Source of the DNA: Acidobacteriota bacterium
GTDB lineage: Bacteria; Acidobacteriota; Terriglobia; Bryobacterales; Bryobacteraceae
Direction: 5' to 3'
Length of the DNA: 64,000 nucleotides
NCBI GenBank assembly: GCA_017307505.1
Contig: JAFKEE010000061.1
Coordinates: 1 to 64,000 of the forward strand
Both the position numbers and the translations under genes were made by a program. The notes beneath the pieces were generated by a model. It had not been told where the DNA came from, made no database searches, and saw only the letters and a program-made list of their open reading frames with translations. Shown here piece by piece: positions 27,295 through 36,197 of the stretch; positions within the stretch are counted from its first letter, which is position 1; each line of letters starts with the position of its first letter.

Positions 27295-28626
27295 ATGAAC
27301 GTCAATCCAGCTCTCATCACGGCTGAGGCGAAGCGGCTTGCGTTGTCGCGGGTATTGCAAAGCGATACGTTCGCCCGGGCGGATCAGCTCAAAAGATTCC
27401 TATCGTATGTCTGCGAGATGGAAATCAACGGGCATGCAGGGGAAATCACGGAGTATCGGATTGGCCTCGAGGCGCTGGGAAAGTCAGAGGATTATTCGAC
27501 AACTGACGACACCTCGGTCCGTAACCGTGCCTACACGCTGAGGAAGAAGCTGGAGAAGTTCTACGAGGAGGAAGACCCCGACGCGCCGCTACGGATCGAG
27601 TTCGTCAAGGGGACTTACGTCCCGCGGTTTGTGGAACCCGGCAGCGCGTTACACGATCACGGCGATCACGTGCCCGTGGCAAGCGACAGCCACACGCCTC
27701 GGGTAACGCGGCCTTGGTATCGCCGGTTCGGCGTGCCCGCGCTGCTGCTCGCCGCCGGTATCGTAGTGGGCGCGATCGGAGCCGAGTGGAAGGAGCGTCC
27801 CGCGTCCGCCACGACCGGCAAAGTCGACCCCATCGTGAGAGAGGCCTGGGGCTCCTTCCTTGAGAATCGCGAGCCGGTGATCATCTCGTTGGGTACACCC
27901 GCGCAATTGACGCTGCTACCCTTCAACATCAAGATGGAGTGGCAACCGGAGCTCCCGGAATTCGAGGCCCCGCCGCAACTCTTCCCCTGGTATGTCCGGC
28001 ATCACCGGCTCTTCTCGGGCAAGAAGCTCTACATGACGCCAGACGTGAACTCGCCCCACTTCGGCGACGTGCTCGGCGCGACAACTGTCATCCGAACCCT
28101 GACCGCCGCCGGGACTCCGTACAAGCTGCTACCGGAGCGGGTGATTTCGACGGCCCTGCTGAATTCCAGGGACTCCATCCTCTTCGGCGTCCCGTACAAG
28201 AGCGAGGCAGTGCTGAAGCTGTTCGAGAAGACGCCCTTCCAGTTCACTTATCAACCGGAGATGCGGGATGTGGAGATCACGTACCAAGCCACTCCGGGCG
28301 CCGCGTTGAAGATCTATTCGCCAAAGCGGGACGAACGTAACGACCGGGTGGAGAGCTACAGCCTGATCACAGTCATGCCGCGCGATCCCTCGGATGAAAA
28401 GGCCGGACGGGTCATAGCCTTTTCGGGGGATCCCAGTGCCGGCGCGGCCGCCGCCGCCGAGTTCTTCTCCTCGCCGCAGTACTTGTCTGAGCTCAAACAG
28501 CGCTTCGCCGCCGCCGGCCACCCGGCCTGGCCTGCCGCCTACCAGGTGCTGGTGCGGTGCAAGCTCGACGCCAACCTGCCCGCCTCAATGGCCTACGAGG
28601 CCCACGCCATCCTCAACGTCAGGTGA
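27295..28626 (+). CDS. Membrane-anchored protein with acidobacterial N-terminal regulator-like domain
   Basis: A 443-residue protein. Residues about 1-105 (LSRVLQSDTFARADQLKRFLSYVCEMEINGHAGEITEYRIGLEALGK, then DTSVRNRAYTLRKKLEKFYEE) match a domain I know from acidobacterial adenylate-cyclase/TolB-like regulators, thought to bind DNA. One membrane segment follows at about 142-160 (FGVPALLLAAGIVVGAIGA). The remaining 280 residues are an unrecognised extracytoplasmic domain. The ATG at 27295 has AGGGA 7 bp upstream; a TTG at 27274 is the alternative. Divergence from the TonB receptor suggests it may control it. Confidence 0.72.
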   Translation: MNVNPALITAEAKRLALSRVLQSDTFARADQLKRFLSYVCEMEINGHAGEITEYRIGLEALGKSEDYSTTDDTSVRNRAYTLRKKLEKFYEEEDPDAPLRIEFVKGTYVPRFVEPGSALHDHGDHVPVASDSHTPRVTRPWYRRFGVPALLLAAGIVVGAIGAEWKERPASATTGKVDPIVREAWGSFLENREPVIISLGTPAQLTLLPFNIKMEWQPELPEFEAPPQLFPWYVRHHRLFSGKKLYMTPDVNSPHFGDVLGATTVIRTLTAAGTPYKLLPERVISTALLNSRDSILFGVPYKSEAVLKLFEKTPFQFTYQPEMRDVEITYQATPGAALKIYSPKRDERNDRVESYSLITVMPRDPSDEKAGRVIAFSGDPSAGAAAAAEFFSSPQYLSELKQRFAAAGHPAWPAAYQVLVRCKLDANLPASMAYEAHAILNVR

Positions 28627-28666
28627 GCCCGGGTCGAGCGTTTACAACGTCTGCATGAGCAGATTC

Positions 28667-28708
28667 TTGACTTCTACTCAGACATCTATATACTAAGCTT
28701 ACTGAGTA
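28667..28708 (+). promoter_or_regulatory. Promoter and inverted repeat of the PadR gene
   Basis: TTGACT (28667-28672) and TATACT (28689-28694) are 16 bp apart, a good sigma-70-type promoter. TACTCAG (28675-28681) and CTGAGTA (28702-28708) form a 7-bp inverted repeat spanning the -10 box and ending at the start codon. It is a plausible autoregulatory site for PadR. Confidence 0.6.
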
Positions 28709-29037
28709 TGGCAAAAACTGATTCTCTCCAGGGGTCGCTGGACCTCATGGTTCTGAAAATCCTCTCCCGCCGGCCGAACCTGCATGGCTACGCGATTATG
28801 ACCGCGATCAAAGAGATGTCCGACGACATTCTGCGTGTGGAGGAAGGCTCGCTGTATCCGGCACTGCATCGCATGGAGGAAGCGGGTTGGATCAAGGCCG
28901 CCTGGATCACCAAGGACACCGGCCGGCGTGCCCGCATCTATGAACTAACGACCACCGGAAAGAACCAGTTGTCGTCGGAAGAGGCTCGCTGGCAGGCCGT
29001 GACGGCCGCCGTCAATCAAGTATTAAGGATGGCCTGA
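28708..29037 (+). CDS. PadR-family transcriptional regulator
   Basis: A 109-residue winged-helix protein: LQGSLDLMVLKILSRRPNLHGYAIM begins the HTH, EEGSLYPALHRMEEAGWI is the recognition region, and RARIYELTTTGKNQLSSE is the wing. It is followed after two bases by the ABC permease gene. This PadR-permease pairing is a standard acidobacterial arrangement, so it probably controls that gene. Confidence 0.93.
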   Translation: MAKTDSLQGSLDLMVLKILSRRPNLHGYAIMTAIKEMSDDILRVEEGSLYPALHRMEEAGWIKAAWITKDTGRRARIYELTTTGKNQLSSEEARWQAVTAAVNQVLRMA

Positions 29038-29039
29038 CA

Positions 29040-31703
29040 ATGTCGCTCTGGTCGCGCATCGCCCATGCGTTTCGCCCTGGTTCGCTGGACCGGGAACTCG
29101 AGGAAGAACTGCAGTCGCACATCGACGAGGCGGTGGAGAGCGGCCGAGATCCGGAAGAGGCGCGCCGCGCATTCGGGCGCATGCTCCAGACCCGGGAGCA
29201 AAGCCGCGACATCCGCATTGCGTCCTGGCTCGATTCACTGCGCGCCGACGCGATCTTCGGCTGGCGGCAGATCCTGAAGCGCAAGGTGACGTCAGGTGCG
29301 GCTATCCTGTCGCTCGCGTTGGCCATTGGCGCCTGCACATCGGCGTTCCGGTTGGTCGATGCCATGCTGCTGCGGCCGCTGCCGGTGGCCGATCCGGGCA
29401 GCCTCTTCGTCCTCAGATACGAAGTTCTGGACAACGATGACAAGAAGGACATGGCGGATTCCTTCGAGTACCCGCTGTTCCGGCAGCTGCGCACCGCTGT
29501 GCGCGGCCAGGCCGAAGTGATGGCGATATCGTATGCCAGCCAGGTGGATCTGACCTTCGGCACCGATCAGGAGATGGAGAAGGCGTATCGCCAGTATGTT
29601 TCAGGTTGGACCTTTGAGACGCTCGGCCTGCGGCCGGAGTTGGGGCGACTGCTGACGGCCAATGACGACGTGAAGCCGGGCGGCCATCCTTATGCGGTTC
29701 TCTCGCACGACTTCTTGCAGCGCCGCTTCGGAGGCGACCGCAATGTCGTCGGGCGTACCTTCCGCCAGGGCACCAGCACTTACGAAATTGTCGGGGTGCT
29801 GGCCGCGGGCTTCACAGGCACAGAGACCGGAACAATGACTGACGTGTTCGTCCCTACGATGATGAACGCTAGGGCCGTCGACGATCCCAACTGGGGCTGG
29901 TTCCGGACCTGGGTGCGGCTGAAACCGGGCATCGAGGGCGAGCAGGTAAGACAGAAACTGCGAGCCACCATGCTGGCGGCGCGCCAGGAGAAAGCCAAGG
30001 GTTGGAAGACACCCGGCGCGAAGCACCGTACCGAGCAGTACCTCAACGCAGAGGTCTCGCTGGAATCCGCGGCAGCGGGCGTATCCGGCATGCAGCACAC
30101 TTACCGGCGATCGATGATCATCCTCGGCGTACTGGTTGGCCTGGTGCTGTTGATCGCCTGCGCGAACGTGGCGAATCTCCTCACTGCCCAGGCCACGGCC
30201 CGAGCTCGAGAGATGGCGTTGCGCGTATCTATCGGCGCGGGGCGCGCCCGGTTGCTGCAACTGGTCCTGATGGAGAGCGCGCTACTAGCGATCTTTGCGT
30301 CGGCGATCGGCGGGCTCTTTGCCGCATGGTCAGCACCTTTCGTCGTTAGCATGATCAATCCGCCGGACAACCCGGCTCGACTGGTACTTCCGGCCGACTG
30401 GCGGGTGCTCGGATTTGGGGTGGCGCTCGCGCTGGCAGTGACCGTTCTGTTCGGCCTGGCTCCGGCGCTACGGGCCTCCTCCGTGAAACCGGCCAGCGCA
30501 TTGAAGGGCGGTGAGGATCCACATTCCAAGCGCAGGCTGATGCATGCACTGGTCGCGGCCCAGGTGGCGTTCTGCTTCCTGGTTCATTTTGTGGCTGGTA
30601 TGTTTGTATCGTCCTTTGACCGGCTCACCAACCAACCCGTCGGATTCTCCCCGGAACGCATCGTTCTGCTGGACACGCAGGCCAAGAAGGAACAGCCCCA
30701 GGGGACCTGGGATCAGGCTCTGGAGAAGCTGCGCTCCGTGGCGGGCGTGGAGTCCGCCGCGCTGGCCGGTTGGCCTTTGATGAGCGGCAACGCCTGGACC
30801 TCACCCGTCTGGGCGAACGGCCATACGCCCGACCGCGAACAACCCGTCTATTTCCTCGGCGTCTCGCCAGGCTGGGTGGCCGCCATGAAGATCCCACTGC
30901 TGAGCGGCCGCGAGTTCCGGCTGAATGAGTCGAACCCGGATTTCGCGATCGTCAATGAAGCGTTTGCGCGCCGCTACTTCAACGGCCAGGACCCCGTCGG
31001 CCGGACGCTGGAAACATCCGGAGCCAAGGACAAACACTCCATCGCCCAGATCGTCGGATTGGTGCGGGACGCGCGCTATGGCGAACTGCGGGAGGCGGTC
31101 CGGCCTACCGTCTACGTCCCATTCAGTTCGAAGGATGACAAAGGCGCTACGAAGGGCACCGACTGGGGTGTCTTCATCGTGCGCACAACTTCGAAGGACC
31201 CGCTGCAACTCGCCAGCCTACTACGCCGTGAGGTCAGCAACGGACGACCCGAACTGCGCGTCAGCGATATCTCCACGCAGGAGGCGCTGATCCGCTCAAA
31301 GACCCTGCGGGAACGGATGCTTGCGACACTCTCAATGTTCTTCGCCGCCGTTGCCCTGTTGCTCGCTTGCGTGGGCCTGTATGGGGTGCTCGACTACTCC
31401 GTCATTCAGAGGCAGCGCGAAATCGGCATCCGGCTCGCACTGGGCGCCCGGTCCAACGACATCATGCGCCGCGTCACCACCGAGGTGTTTTCCATGCTGA
31501 TCTTCGGCGCGTTCATCGGGCTGGCCTTGGGCATCGCCTCGGAACGCTATGTGGAGACGCTGCTGTTCCAGGTCAAGGCTCTGCAGTTTTCGGTGTTGCT
31601 GTGGCCGCTGGTCACTATCCTGGGTGCTTCCGCGCTGGCCGCTCTGCCGCCGGTACTGCGTGCGCTGCACATCGACCCTGCGTCGATGCTGCGATCCGAG
31701 TAG
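29040..31703 (+). CDS. FtsX/MacB-type ABC permease of the acidobacterial ADOP class
   Basis: An 887-residue membrane protein. A cytoplasmic N-terminal segment (SLDRELEEELQSHIDEAVESGRDPEEARRAF) is typical of the 'acidobacterial duplicated orphan permease' group. Then come a first membrane helix (AAILSLALAIGACTSAFRLVDAMLLRPLPV), a MacB-like periplasmic domain and an FtsX core of three helices near 360-480. A second periplasmic domain and FtsX core (MLATLSMFFAAVALLLACVG) follow. No ATPase gene is adjacent. AAGGA precedes the ATG. Substrate unknown. Confidence 0.92.
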   Translation: MSLWSRIAHAFRPGSLDRELEEELQSHIDEAVESGRDPEEARRAFGRMLQTREQSRDIRIASWLDSLRADAIFGWRQILKRKVTSGAAILSLALAIGACTSAFRLVDAMLLRPLPVADPGSLFVLRYEVLDNDDKKDMADSFEYPLFRQLRTAVRGQAEVMAISYASQVDLTFGTDQEMEKAYRQYVSGWTFETLGLRPELGRLLTANDDVKPGGHPYAVLSHDFLQRRFGGDRNVVGRTFRQGTSTYEIVGVLAAGFTGTETGTMTDVFVPTMMNARAVDDPNWGWFRTWVRLKPGIEGEQVRQKLRATMLAARQEKAKGWKTPGAKHRTEQYLNAEVSLESAAAGVSGMQHTYRRSMIILGVLVGLVLLIACANVANLLTAQATARAREMALRVSIGAGRARLLQLVLMESALLAIFASAIGGLFAAWSAPFVVSMINPPDNPARLVLPADWRVLGFGVALALAVTVLFGLAPALRASSVKPASALKGGEDPHSKRRLMHALVAAQVAFCFLVHFVAGMFVSSFDRLTNQPVGFSPERIVLLDTQAKKEQPQGTWDQALEKLRSVAGVESAALAGWPLMSGNAWTSPVWANGHTPDREQPVYFLGVSPGWVAAMKIPLLSGREFRLNESNPDFAIVNEAFARRYFNGQDPVGRTLETSGAKDKHSIAQIVGLVRDARYGELREAVRPTVYVPFSSKDDKGATKGTDWGVFIVRTTSKDPLQLASLLRREVSNGRPELRVSDISTQEALIRSKTLRERMLATLSMFFAAVALLLACVGLYGVLDYSVIQRQREIGIRLALGARSNDIMRRVTTEVFSMLIFGAFIGLALGIASERYVETLLFQVKALQFSVLLWPLVTILGASALAALPPVLRALHIDPASMLRSE

Positions 31704-31748
31704 CCGGGGCGATTGACGAATCCTGGCGGGCGTTCCTATCCTCTAGGG

Positions 31749-32219
31749 ATGCCCGCGCAAGAGTCCTCTCAACTGGTAGAGACCTGGAACATTCACAACC
31801 GGATTCATGCGTTCGTGCTGGACGCGCTGGATGCAGAATCCCTGGCGGCCGTTCCGCAGCCCAAGGGACGCAGCGTCGCAGCGCAGTTCGCGCATGTCCA
31901 CAATGTGCGGAAGATGTGGCTGGCGCAGGCGGCGCCGGAGCTCGACGCGCCACTGCAGAAGCTGGAAGGACCGGAGTGGAGTTCGGCCGACCTCAAGACC
32001 CATCTGGCCGCTTCGGGTGAAGCGATCGCTGCCCTGCTGGTCCGCGCCATGGAGCAGGGCAAGGTCAAGGGCTTCAAACCGCACCCGGCCGCCTTCCTCG
32101 GGTACCTGATCTCACACGAGAGCCATCATCGCGGCCAGATCCTCCAGACCTTGAAGCAGAACGGCAGACTGCCGCCCAAGAAGATTCTCTTCGGCCTCTG
32201 GGAGTGGGGCGTCCGCTGA
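31749..32219 (+). CDS. DinB-superfamily four-helix protein
   Basis: A 156-residue protein with the DinB/YfiT pattern. Histidines in FAHVHNVRKMWL and in the C-terminal helix (ISHESHHRGQIL) would form the metal triad. Such proteins act as thiol-dependent or metal-dependent transferases or stress proteins; the substrate is not predictable. The ATG at 31749 is chosen over an upstream alternative at 31713. It converges on the DUF1501 gene 6 bp away. Confidence 0.85.
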   Translation: MPAQESSQLVETWNIHNRIHAFVLDALDAESLAAVPQPKGRSVAAQFAHVHNVRKMWLAQAAPELDAPLQKLEGPEWSSADLKTHLAASGEAIAALLVRAMEQGKVKGFKPHPAAFLGYLISHESHHRGQILQTLKQNGRLPPKKILFGLWEWGVR

Positions 32220-32225
32220 CTCCCT

Positions 32226-33584
32226 CTACGAAATGATCGCTTTGATCAGATTCCCGTGGACATCGGTCAGGCGGAAATCGCGGCCGCTGTAGCGATAGGT
32301 CAGCCGCGTGTGGTCCAGTCCCAACTGATGCAGGATCGTCGCATGCAGGTCGTGCACATCCACCGGATTCTCCACGGCCTTGAAGCCAAACTCATCGGTG
32401 GCACCATAAACCATGCCTCCGCGGAAGCCGCCGCCGGCCACCAGCGAACTGTAGCCGTGGTTATTGTGATCCCGGCCGTTCTGCACCTTCACGAGCCCGC
32501 TCACTTCGGTGGCCGGAGTGCGACCAAACTCACCGGTTACCACCACGACGGTTTCGTTCAATAGCCCGCGTTGCTTGAGATCGCGAATCAGCGCCGCGAT
32601 GGGCTTGTCTGCCAGCCGCGCCAGACGGCGGTGGTCGAGGATGTCCTCGTGGCTGTCCCAGGGCTGGTCGTCGCCGAAGTAAACCTGCACCATACGCACA
32701 CCGCGCTCCACCAGGCGCGCCGCCATCAGGCAGCCGCGGGCAAAGTCGCCATTGCCGTACGACTCGCGCACCTTCTCAGGCTCCTTGGAGATGTCGAACG
32801 CCTCCGCCGCCTCGGTCTGCATGCGGTAGGCGATCTCCATCGACTGGATGCCGGCCTCGAGTTGCGGGTCGTCGCCCTCGCGCTTTGTCTGCAGGCGGTT
32901 CAGTTGACCCAGCAGGTCCAATTGCCGCTTCTGGTCTTCCGGCTTCCAGCGCGTGTTGTGCAGGTTGGGAACGAGCTTGTCAACTTCCTTCTCGTTGTTC
33001 GGAATGTAAGCGCCCTGATAGACGCCGGGCAGATAGGACGAAGTCCATAGGATGGGCCCCAGCACCGGCAGCCCGGGACACAATACGACGAAGCCAGGCA
33101 GATTCCGGTTCTCGGTGCCCAGTCCATAGGTCACCCACGAGCCCATGGAGGGATGGCCCGGCAGCCGCTGGCCGCAGTTCGTCAGCAGGAGCGAAGGTTC
33201 GTGATTGGGGCGCTCGGTGTGCATCGAGCGGATGACGCAGAAGTCGTCGATCACCGACCCGACTTCGGTGAAGATCTCGCTCACCTCAACCCCGCTCTGG
33301 CCGTACTTTTTGAACGTGAAGGGTGAGCCCAGCAAGTTGCCCGTCTTCCGTTCGCTCTTGAGATTCGGCGTCGGCATGGGCTTGCCGTGCATGCGCTGGA
33401 GGTCAGGCTTGGGATCGAACGTGTCCACCTGCGACGGGCCGCCGTTCAGGAACAGAAAGATGACGTGCTTCGCCTTAGCCGGAAAGTGGGTCGCCTTCGG
33501 AGCCATGGGGTCGGCGGCCACCTGGGCGAATGCGGCCATGGGGAAGCCGGCGCCCATCGTTTTGAGCAGGTCACGTCGTGTCAT
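32226..33584 (-). CDS. DUF1501 sulfatase-like protein
   Basis: A 452-residue protein of the alkaline-phosphatase/sulfatase superfamily subset DUF1501. MTRRDLLKTMGAGFPMAAFA is a Tat-type leader. HVIFLFLNGGPSQVDTFDPKPDL is the signature N-terminal motif; VVVVTGEFGRTPATEV and GRDHNNHGYSSLVAGGG are late motifs. It starts two bases after the stop of the cytochrome gene at 33587-36154, the classic pairing in planctomycetes and acidobacteria. Exported; function unproven. Confidence 0.92.
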   Translation of the reverse strand: MTRRDLLKTMGAGFPMAAFAQVAADPMAPKATHFPAKAKHVIFLFLNGGPSQVDTFDPKPDLQRMHGKPMPTPNLKSERKTGNLLGSPFTFKKYGQSGVEVSEIFTEVGSVIDDFCVIRSMHTERPNHEPSLLLTNCGQRLPGHPSMGSWVTYGLGTENRNLPGFVVLCPGLPVLGPILWTSSYLPGVYQGAYIPNNEKEVDKLVPNLHNTRWKPEDQKRQLDLLGQLNRLQTKREGDDPQLEAGIQSMEIAYRMQTEAAEAFDISKEPEKVRESYGNGDFARGCLMAARLVERGVRMVQVYFGDDQPWDSHEDILDHRRLARLADKPIAALIRDLKQRGLLNETVVVVTGEFGRTPATEVSGLVKVQNGRDHNNHGYSSLVAGGGFRGGMVYGATDEFGFKAVENPVDVHDLHATILHQLGLDHTRLTYRYSGRDFRLTDVHGNLIKAIIS

Positions 33585-33586
33585 GT

Positions 33587-36154
33587 TTACTCCACGTACA
33601 GGAACTCGTTTGCGGCCAGCAGGACCTGGGCGTACCGCGGCCAGGCTTCCTGGCCCTGCTGCAGGAACTCCAACCCAAGCTTCAGTTCATCCGCGCTGGG
33701 CGGCCGTGAGTAGATGAGATCATAGGCCGCGCGGATCTTCTCTTCGTCGGTGCCCTTCAGGCGGGCGGCGAGCGCATCCGACTCGCGCAGCACCAGCGGA
33801 TTGTTCAGGAAGAACAGGCGCTGCAGGGGCACGCTAGTCACGTTCCGCTGCTCGTTCGTGGTATTCGGATTCGGATGGTCGAACATCGCCAGCAGCTGAT
33901 CGAGCTTGCGCCGGCTGCGGAAGCCGTAGACCGTCCGGCGCAGGTTCTTCTCATCCGTCAGCCGCAGCGCCGGACCGCCGACCGTCGACGTGTCCAGGTT
34001 CCCGGCCACGGCCAGCAGCGTGTCGCGCATCGATTCCACATCCAGGCGCTGGCGGTTCGCGCGCCACAGGTAGCGATTGCCGGGATCCTTTTCCTCGTTC
34101 GAAGCCGAACGCTCCCAGGCGCCGGCGTAGGTCCTCGAAAGAACAATTTCGCGATGAATTGTTTTAACGCTCCAGCCGCTCTCCACGAAGCGGGCCGCCA
34201 GGTAGTCGAGCAGTTCCGGATGCGTCGGCCGCTCGCCCAGTTGGCCGAAGTTGCTGGGCGTGCCGACGATGCCGACGCCAAAATGGTGCTGCCAGATGCG
34301 GTTCACCATGACGCGCGGGGTGAGTGGATTGCTGGGGCTGGCGATGTCCCGGGCCAGTTCCAGACGCCCGCTGCCCTGGGAATAGGCCTTCGGTTCCCCG
34401 GCGCTGAGAATGGACAGGAAATGGCGGGATACCTCGGCGCCGGGATTGTCGCGGCTGCCGCGGATCAGGATGTGCCCGTTCTTTGGCTTTTCGACATCCT
34501 TGACGGCGTGCAGGAACGGATACTGCTCCGGGAGTGACTTCTTGATCTCCGCCACATCCGAACGCAGCTTCGTCAGATGGCTGCGGTGCAGCTCGCCCAG
34601 CCAGCGGTCCAACTTGTCTCCGCTGTAATAGAGGACACTCTTCCGCGTTCCAAAGACCTCGTTGTAGAAGCGGAACTTGGGCCGGTCCAGAGACAGCAGC
34701 TCCGTCTCGCTGAGATCATTGCGTTTCGACGACCCGCCCAGCCGGATCAGATTCTTCTGGTCGATCTCTTTCTTTTCCGCCAGCACACTCAGCACGAGTT
34801 CCTGGAACTTGTCCGCGTCCTTCCAGTTGTCAAGAAATGGATGCTCGTGCGTGCCAGGCTTCAGGTAGGTGCGCCAATGCTCCAGCGTTTCCTGATCGAG
34901 ATCCGTTGCCTCCCGCTCACCCTGCACAGCCCGGACATAATCGGCCGTGCGCGCCGCCAGCAGGGCGGCCACTGACATCGCCTGCTCTTCCTGGAAGGTC
35001 TTGAGCTCCGCCTCTTTGTCGTCGAGGCGCTTCTTGTGCGCCTTCCAGCGCTCAACTACCTCGACGGGCGCCAGCGGCACTTCGTCTGCCACTGTGTTGT
35101 TGAAGACGCCCTGCAGCGAGTAAAAGTCAGCCTGCGGAATGGGATCGAACTTGTGGTCGTGGCACTGCGCGCAGGCCACGGTCAGACCCAGGAAGCCGCG
35201 GGTCGTCGCGTCCACGCGCTCGTCCTGCTGCTCCGGACTCAACCCATAGAACGTCAGCCCAGGCAGCAGTTTCGCCCGGTCGGGCTCGGGCATCTGATCG
35301 GCCGCGATCTGCGCCATGACAAAGCGATCGAACGGCATGTCCTCGTTGAACGCCTGAATCACCCAGTCGCGGTAGCGGAACGCATTGGGGTGGACGAGTT
35401 CCTTCTGCGACTCCAGCCGGTCGTCGGAGTACCGGGCCACATCCAGCCAGTGCCGCGCCCAGCGTTCGCCGTATCGCGGTGACGCTAGCAGCCGGTCCAC
35501 CACTTTCGCCTCGGCCTTCGGCGAACGGTCGTTGAGGAACTGGTGGATCTCTTCCGGAGTGGGCGGCAGCCCCGTGAGGTCGAAGGTGACACGGCGCAGC
35601 CACACGCGCTTGTCAGCACGCGGAGCGGGCGTCAGCCCTTTCTCCTTCAGCTTGGCGTAGATGAACTGGTCCAGTGGAGAATGCGACCACTCCGCACTCT
35701 GCGCGGCCGGCGGAGCCACCTTGCGGACCGGCTGAAAACTCCAGAACGCACGCTGCTCAGGACTGATGCCCGCCGGCTGGGCCTGGGGCTTCGCGCGCTC
35801 CGGCCACACCGCGCCATCCCGGATCCACTCCGCCAGAGTCTCAATCTCTTCCGGCTTCAGCTTGCCCATCGGCGGCATGGCTTTGATGGAGTCATCCGTC
35901 TGACGCACTGCGTGGATCAGCCGGCTCTGGTCGGGCTTTCCCTCGACAAGGGCGGGACCGCCCTTCCCACCTGCCAGCAATGCTTCCCGTGAAGTCATCG
36001 CCAGCCCACCCATCCGGGACGCAGTGTGGCAGGCAAAACAGTTGCGGGCCAGGATCGGCCGGACCTTCATTTCGAAGCGCTCTTCCGGCGTGTCCGCCAG
36101 GGCGGAGACACTCATCGCAAATAGTAATCCGGCAGGGATCGCCCAGGAGGACAT
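33587..36154 (-). CDS. PSD1-type cytochrome: PSCyt1, DUF1549 and DUF1553 domains
   Basis: An 855-residue secreted protein. After a signal peptide comes a c-type heme motif CFACH (Cys39, Cys42, His43) with MPPMGKLKPEEIETLAEWIRDGAVWP as the cytochrome end. DUF1549 covers about 140-350 (FIYAKLKEKGLTPAPRADKRVW, DLTGLPPTPEEI, RWARHWLDVARYSD, CAQCHDHKFDPI). DUF1553 covers about 590-830 (LTPRVMVNRIWQHHFGVGIVGTPSNFG, RTYAGAWERSASNEEKDPGNRYLWR). The CAQCH motif could carry a second heme. It is the first gene of a two-gene unit with the DUF1501 gene. Confidence 0.93.
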   Translation of the reverse strand: MSSWAIPAGLLFAMSVSALADTPEERFEMKVRPILARNCFACHTASRMGGLAMTSREALLAGGKGGPALVEGKPDQSRLIHAVRQTDDSIKAMPPMGKLKPEEIETLAEWIRDGAVWPERAKPQAQPAGISPEQRAFWSFQPVRKVAPPAAQSAEWSHSPLDQFIYAKLKEKGLTPAPRADKRVWLRRVTFDLTGLPPTPEEIHQFLNDRSPKAEAKVVDRLLASPRYGERWARHWLDVARYSDDRLESQKELVHPNAFRYRDWVIQAFNEDMPFDRFVMAQIAADQMPEPDRAKLLPGLTFYGLSPEQQDERVDATTRGFLGLTVACAQCHDHKFDPIPQADFYSLQGVFNNTVADEVPLAPVEVVERWKAHKKRLDDKEAELKTFQEEQAMSVAALLAARTADYVRAVQGEREATDLDQETLEHWRTYLKPGTHEHPFLDNWKDADKFQELVLSVLAEKKEIDQKNLIRLGGSSKRNDLSETELLSLDRPKFRFYNEVFGTRKSVLYYSGDKLDRWLGELHRSHLTKLRSDVAEIKKSLPEQYPFLHAVKDVEKPKNGHILIRGSRDNPGAEVSRHFLSILSAGEPKAYSQGSGRLELARDIASPSNPLTPRVMVNRIWQHHFGVGIVGTPSNFGQLGERPTHPELLDYLAARFVESGWSVKTIHREIVLSRTYAGAWERSASNEEKDPGNRYLWRANRQRLDVESMRDTLLAVAGNLDTSTVGGPALRLTDEKNLRRTVYGFRSRRKLDQLLAMFDHPNPNTTNEQRNVTSVPLQRLFFLNNPLVLRESDALAARLKGTDEEKIRAAYDLIYSRPPSADELKLGLEFLQQGQEAWPRYAQVLLAANEFLYVE

Positions 36155-36197
36155 TTGACGGGATTGTATCAGAGCTATACCGCTAACTGAACCCCGG

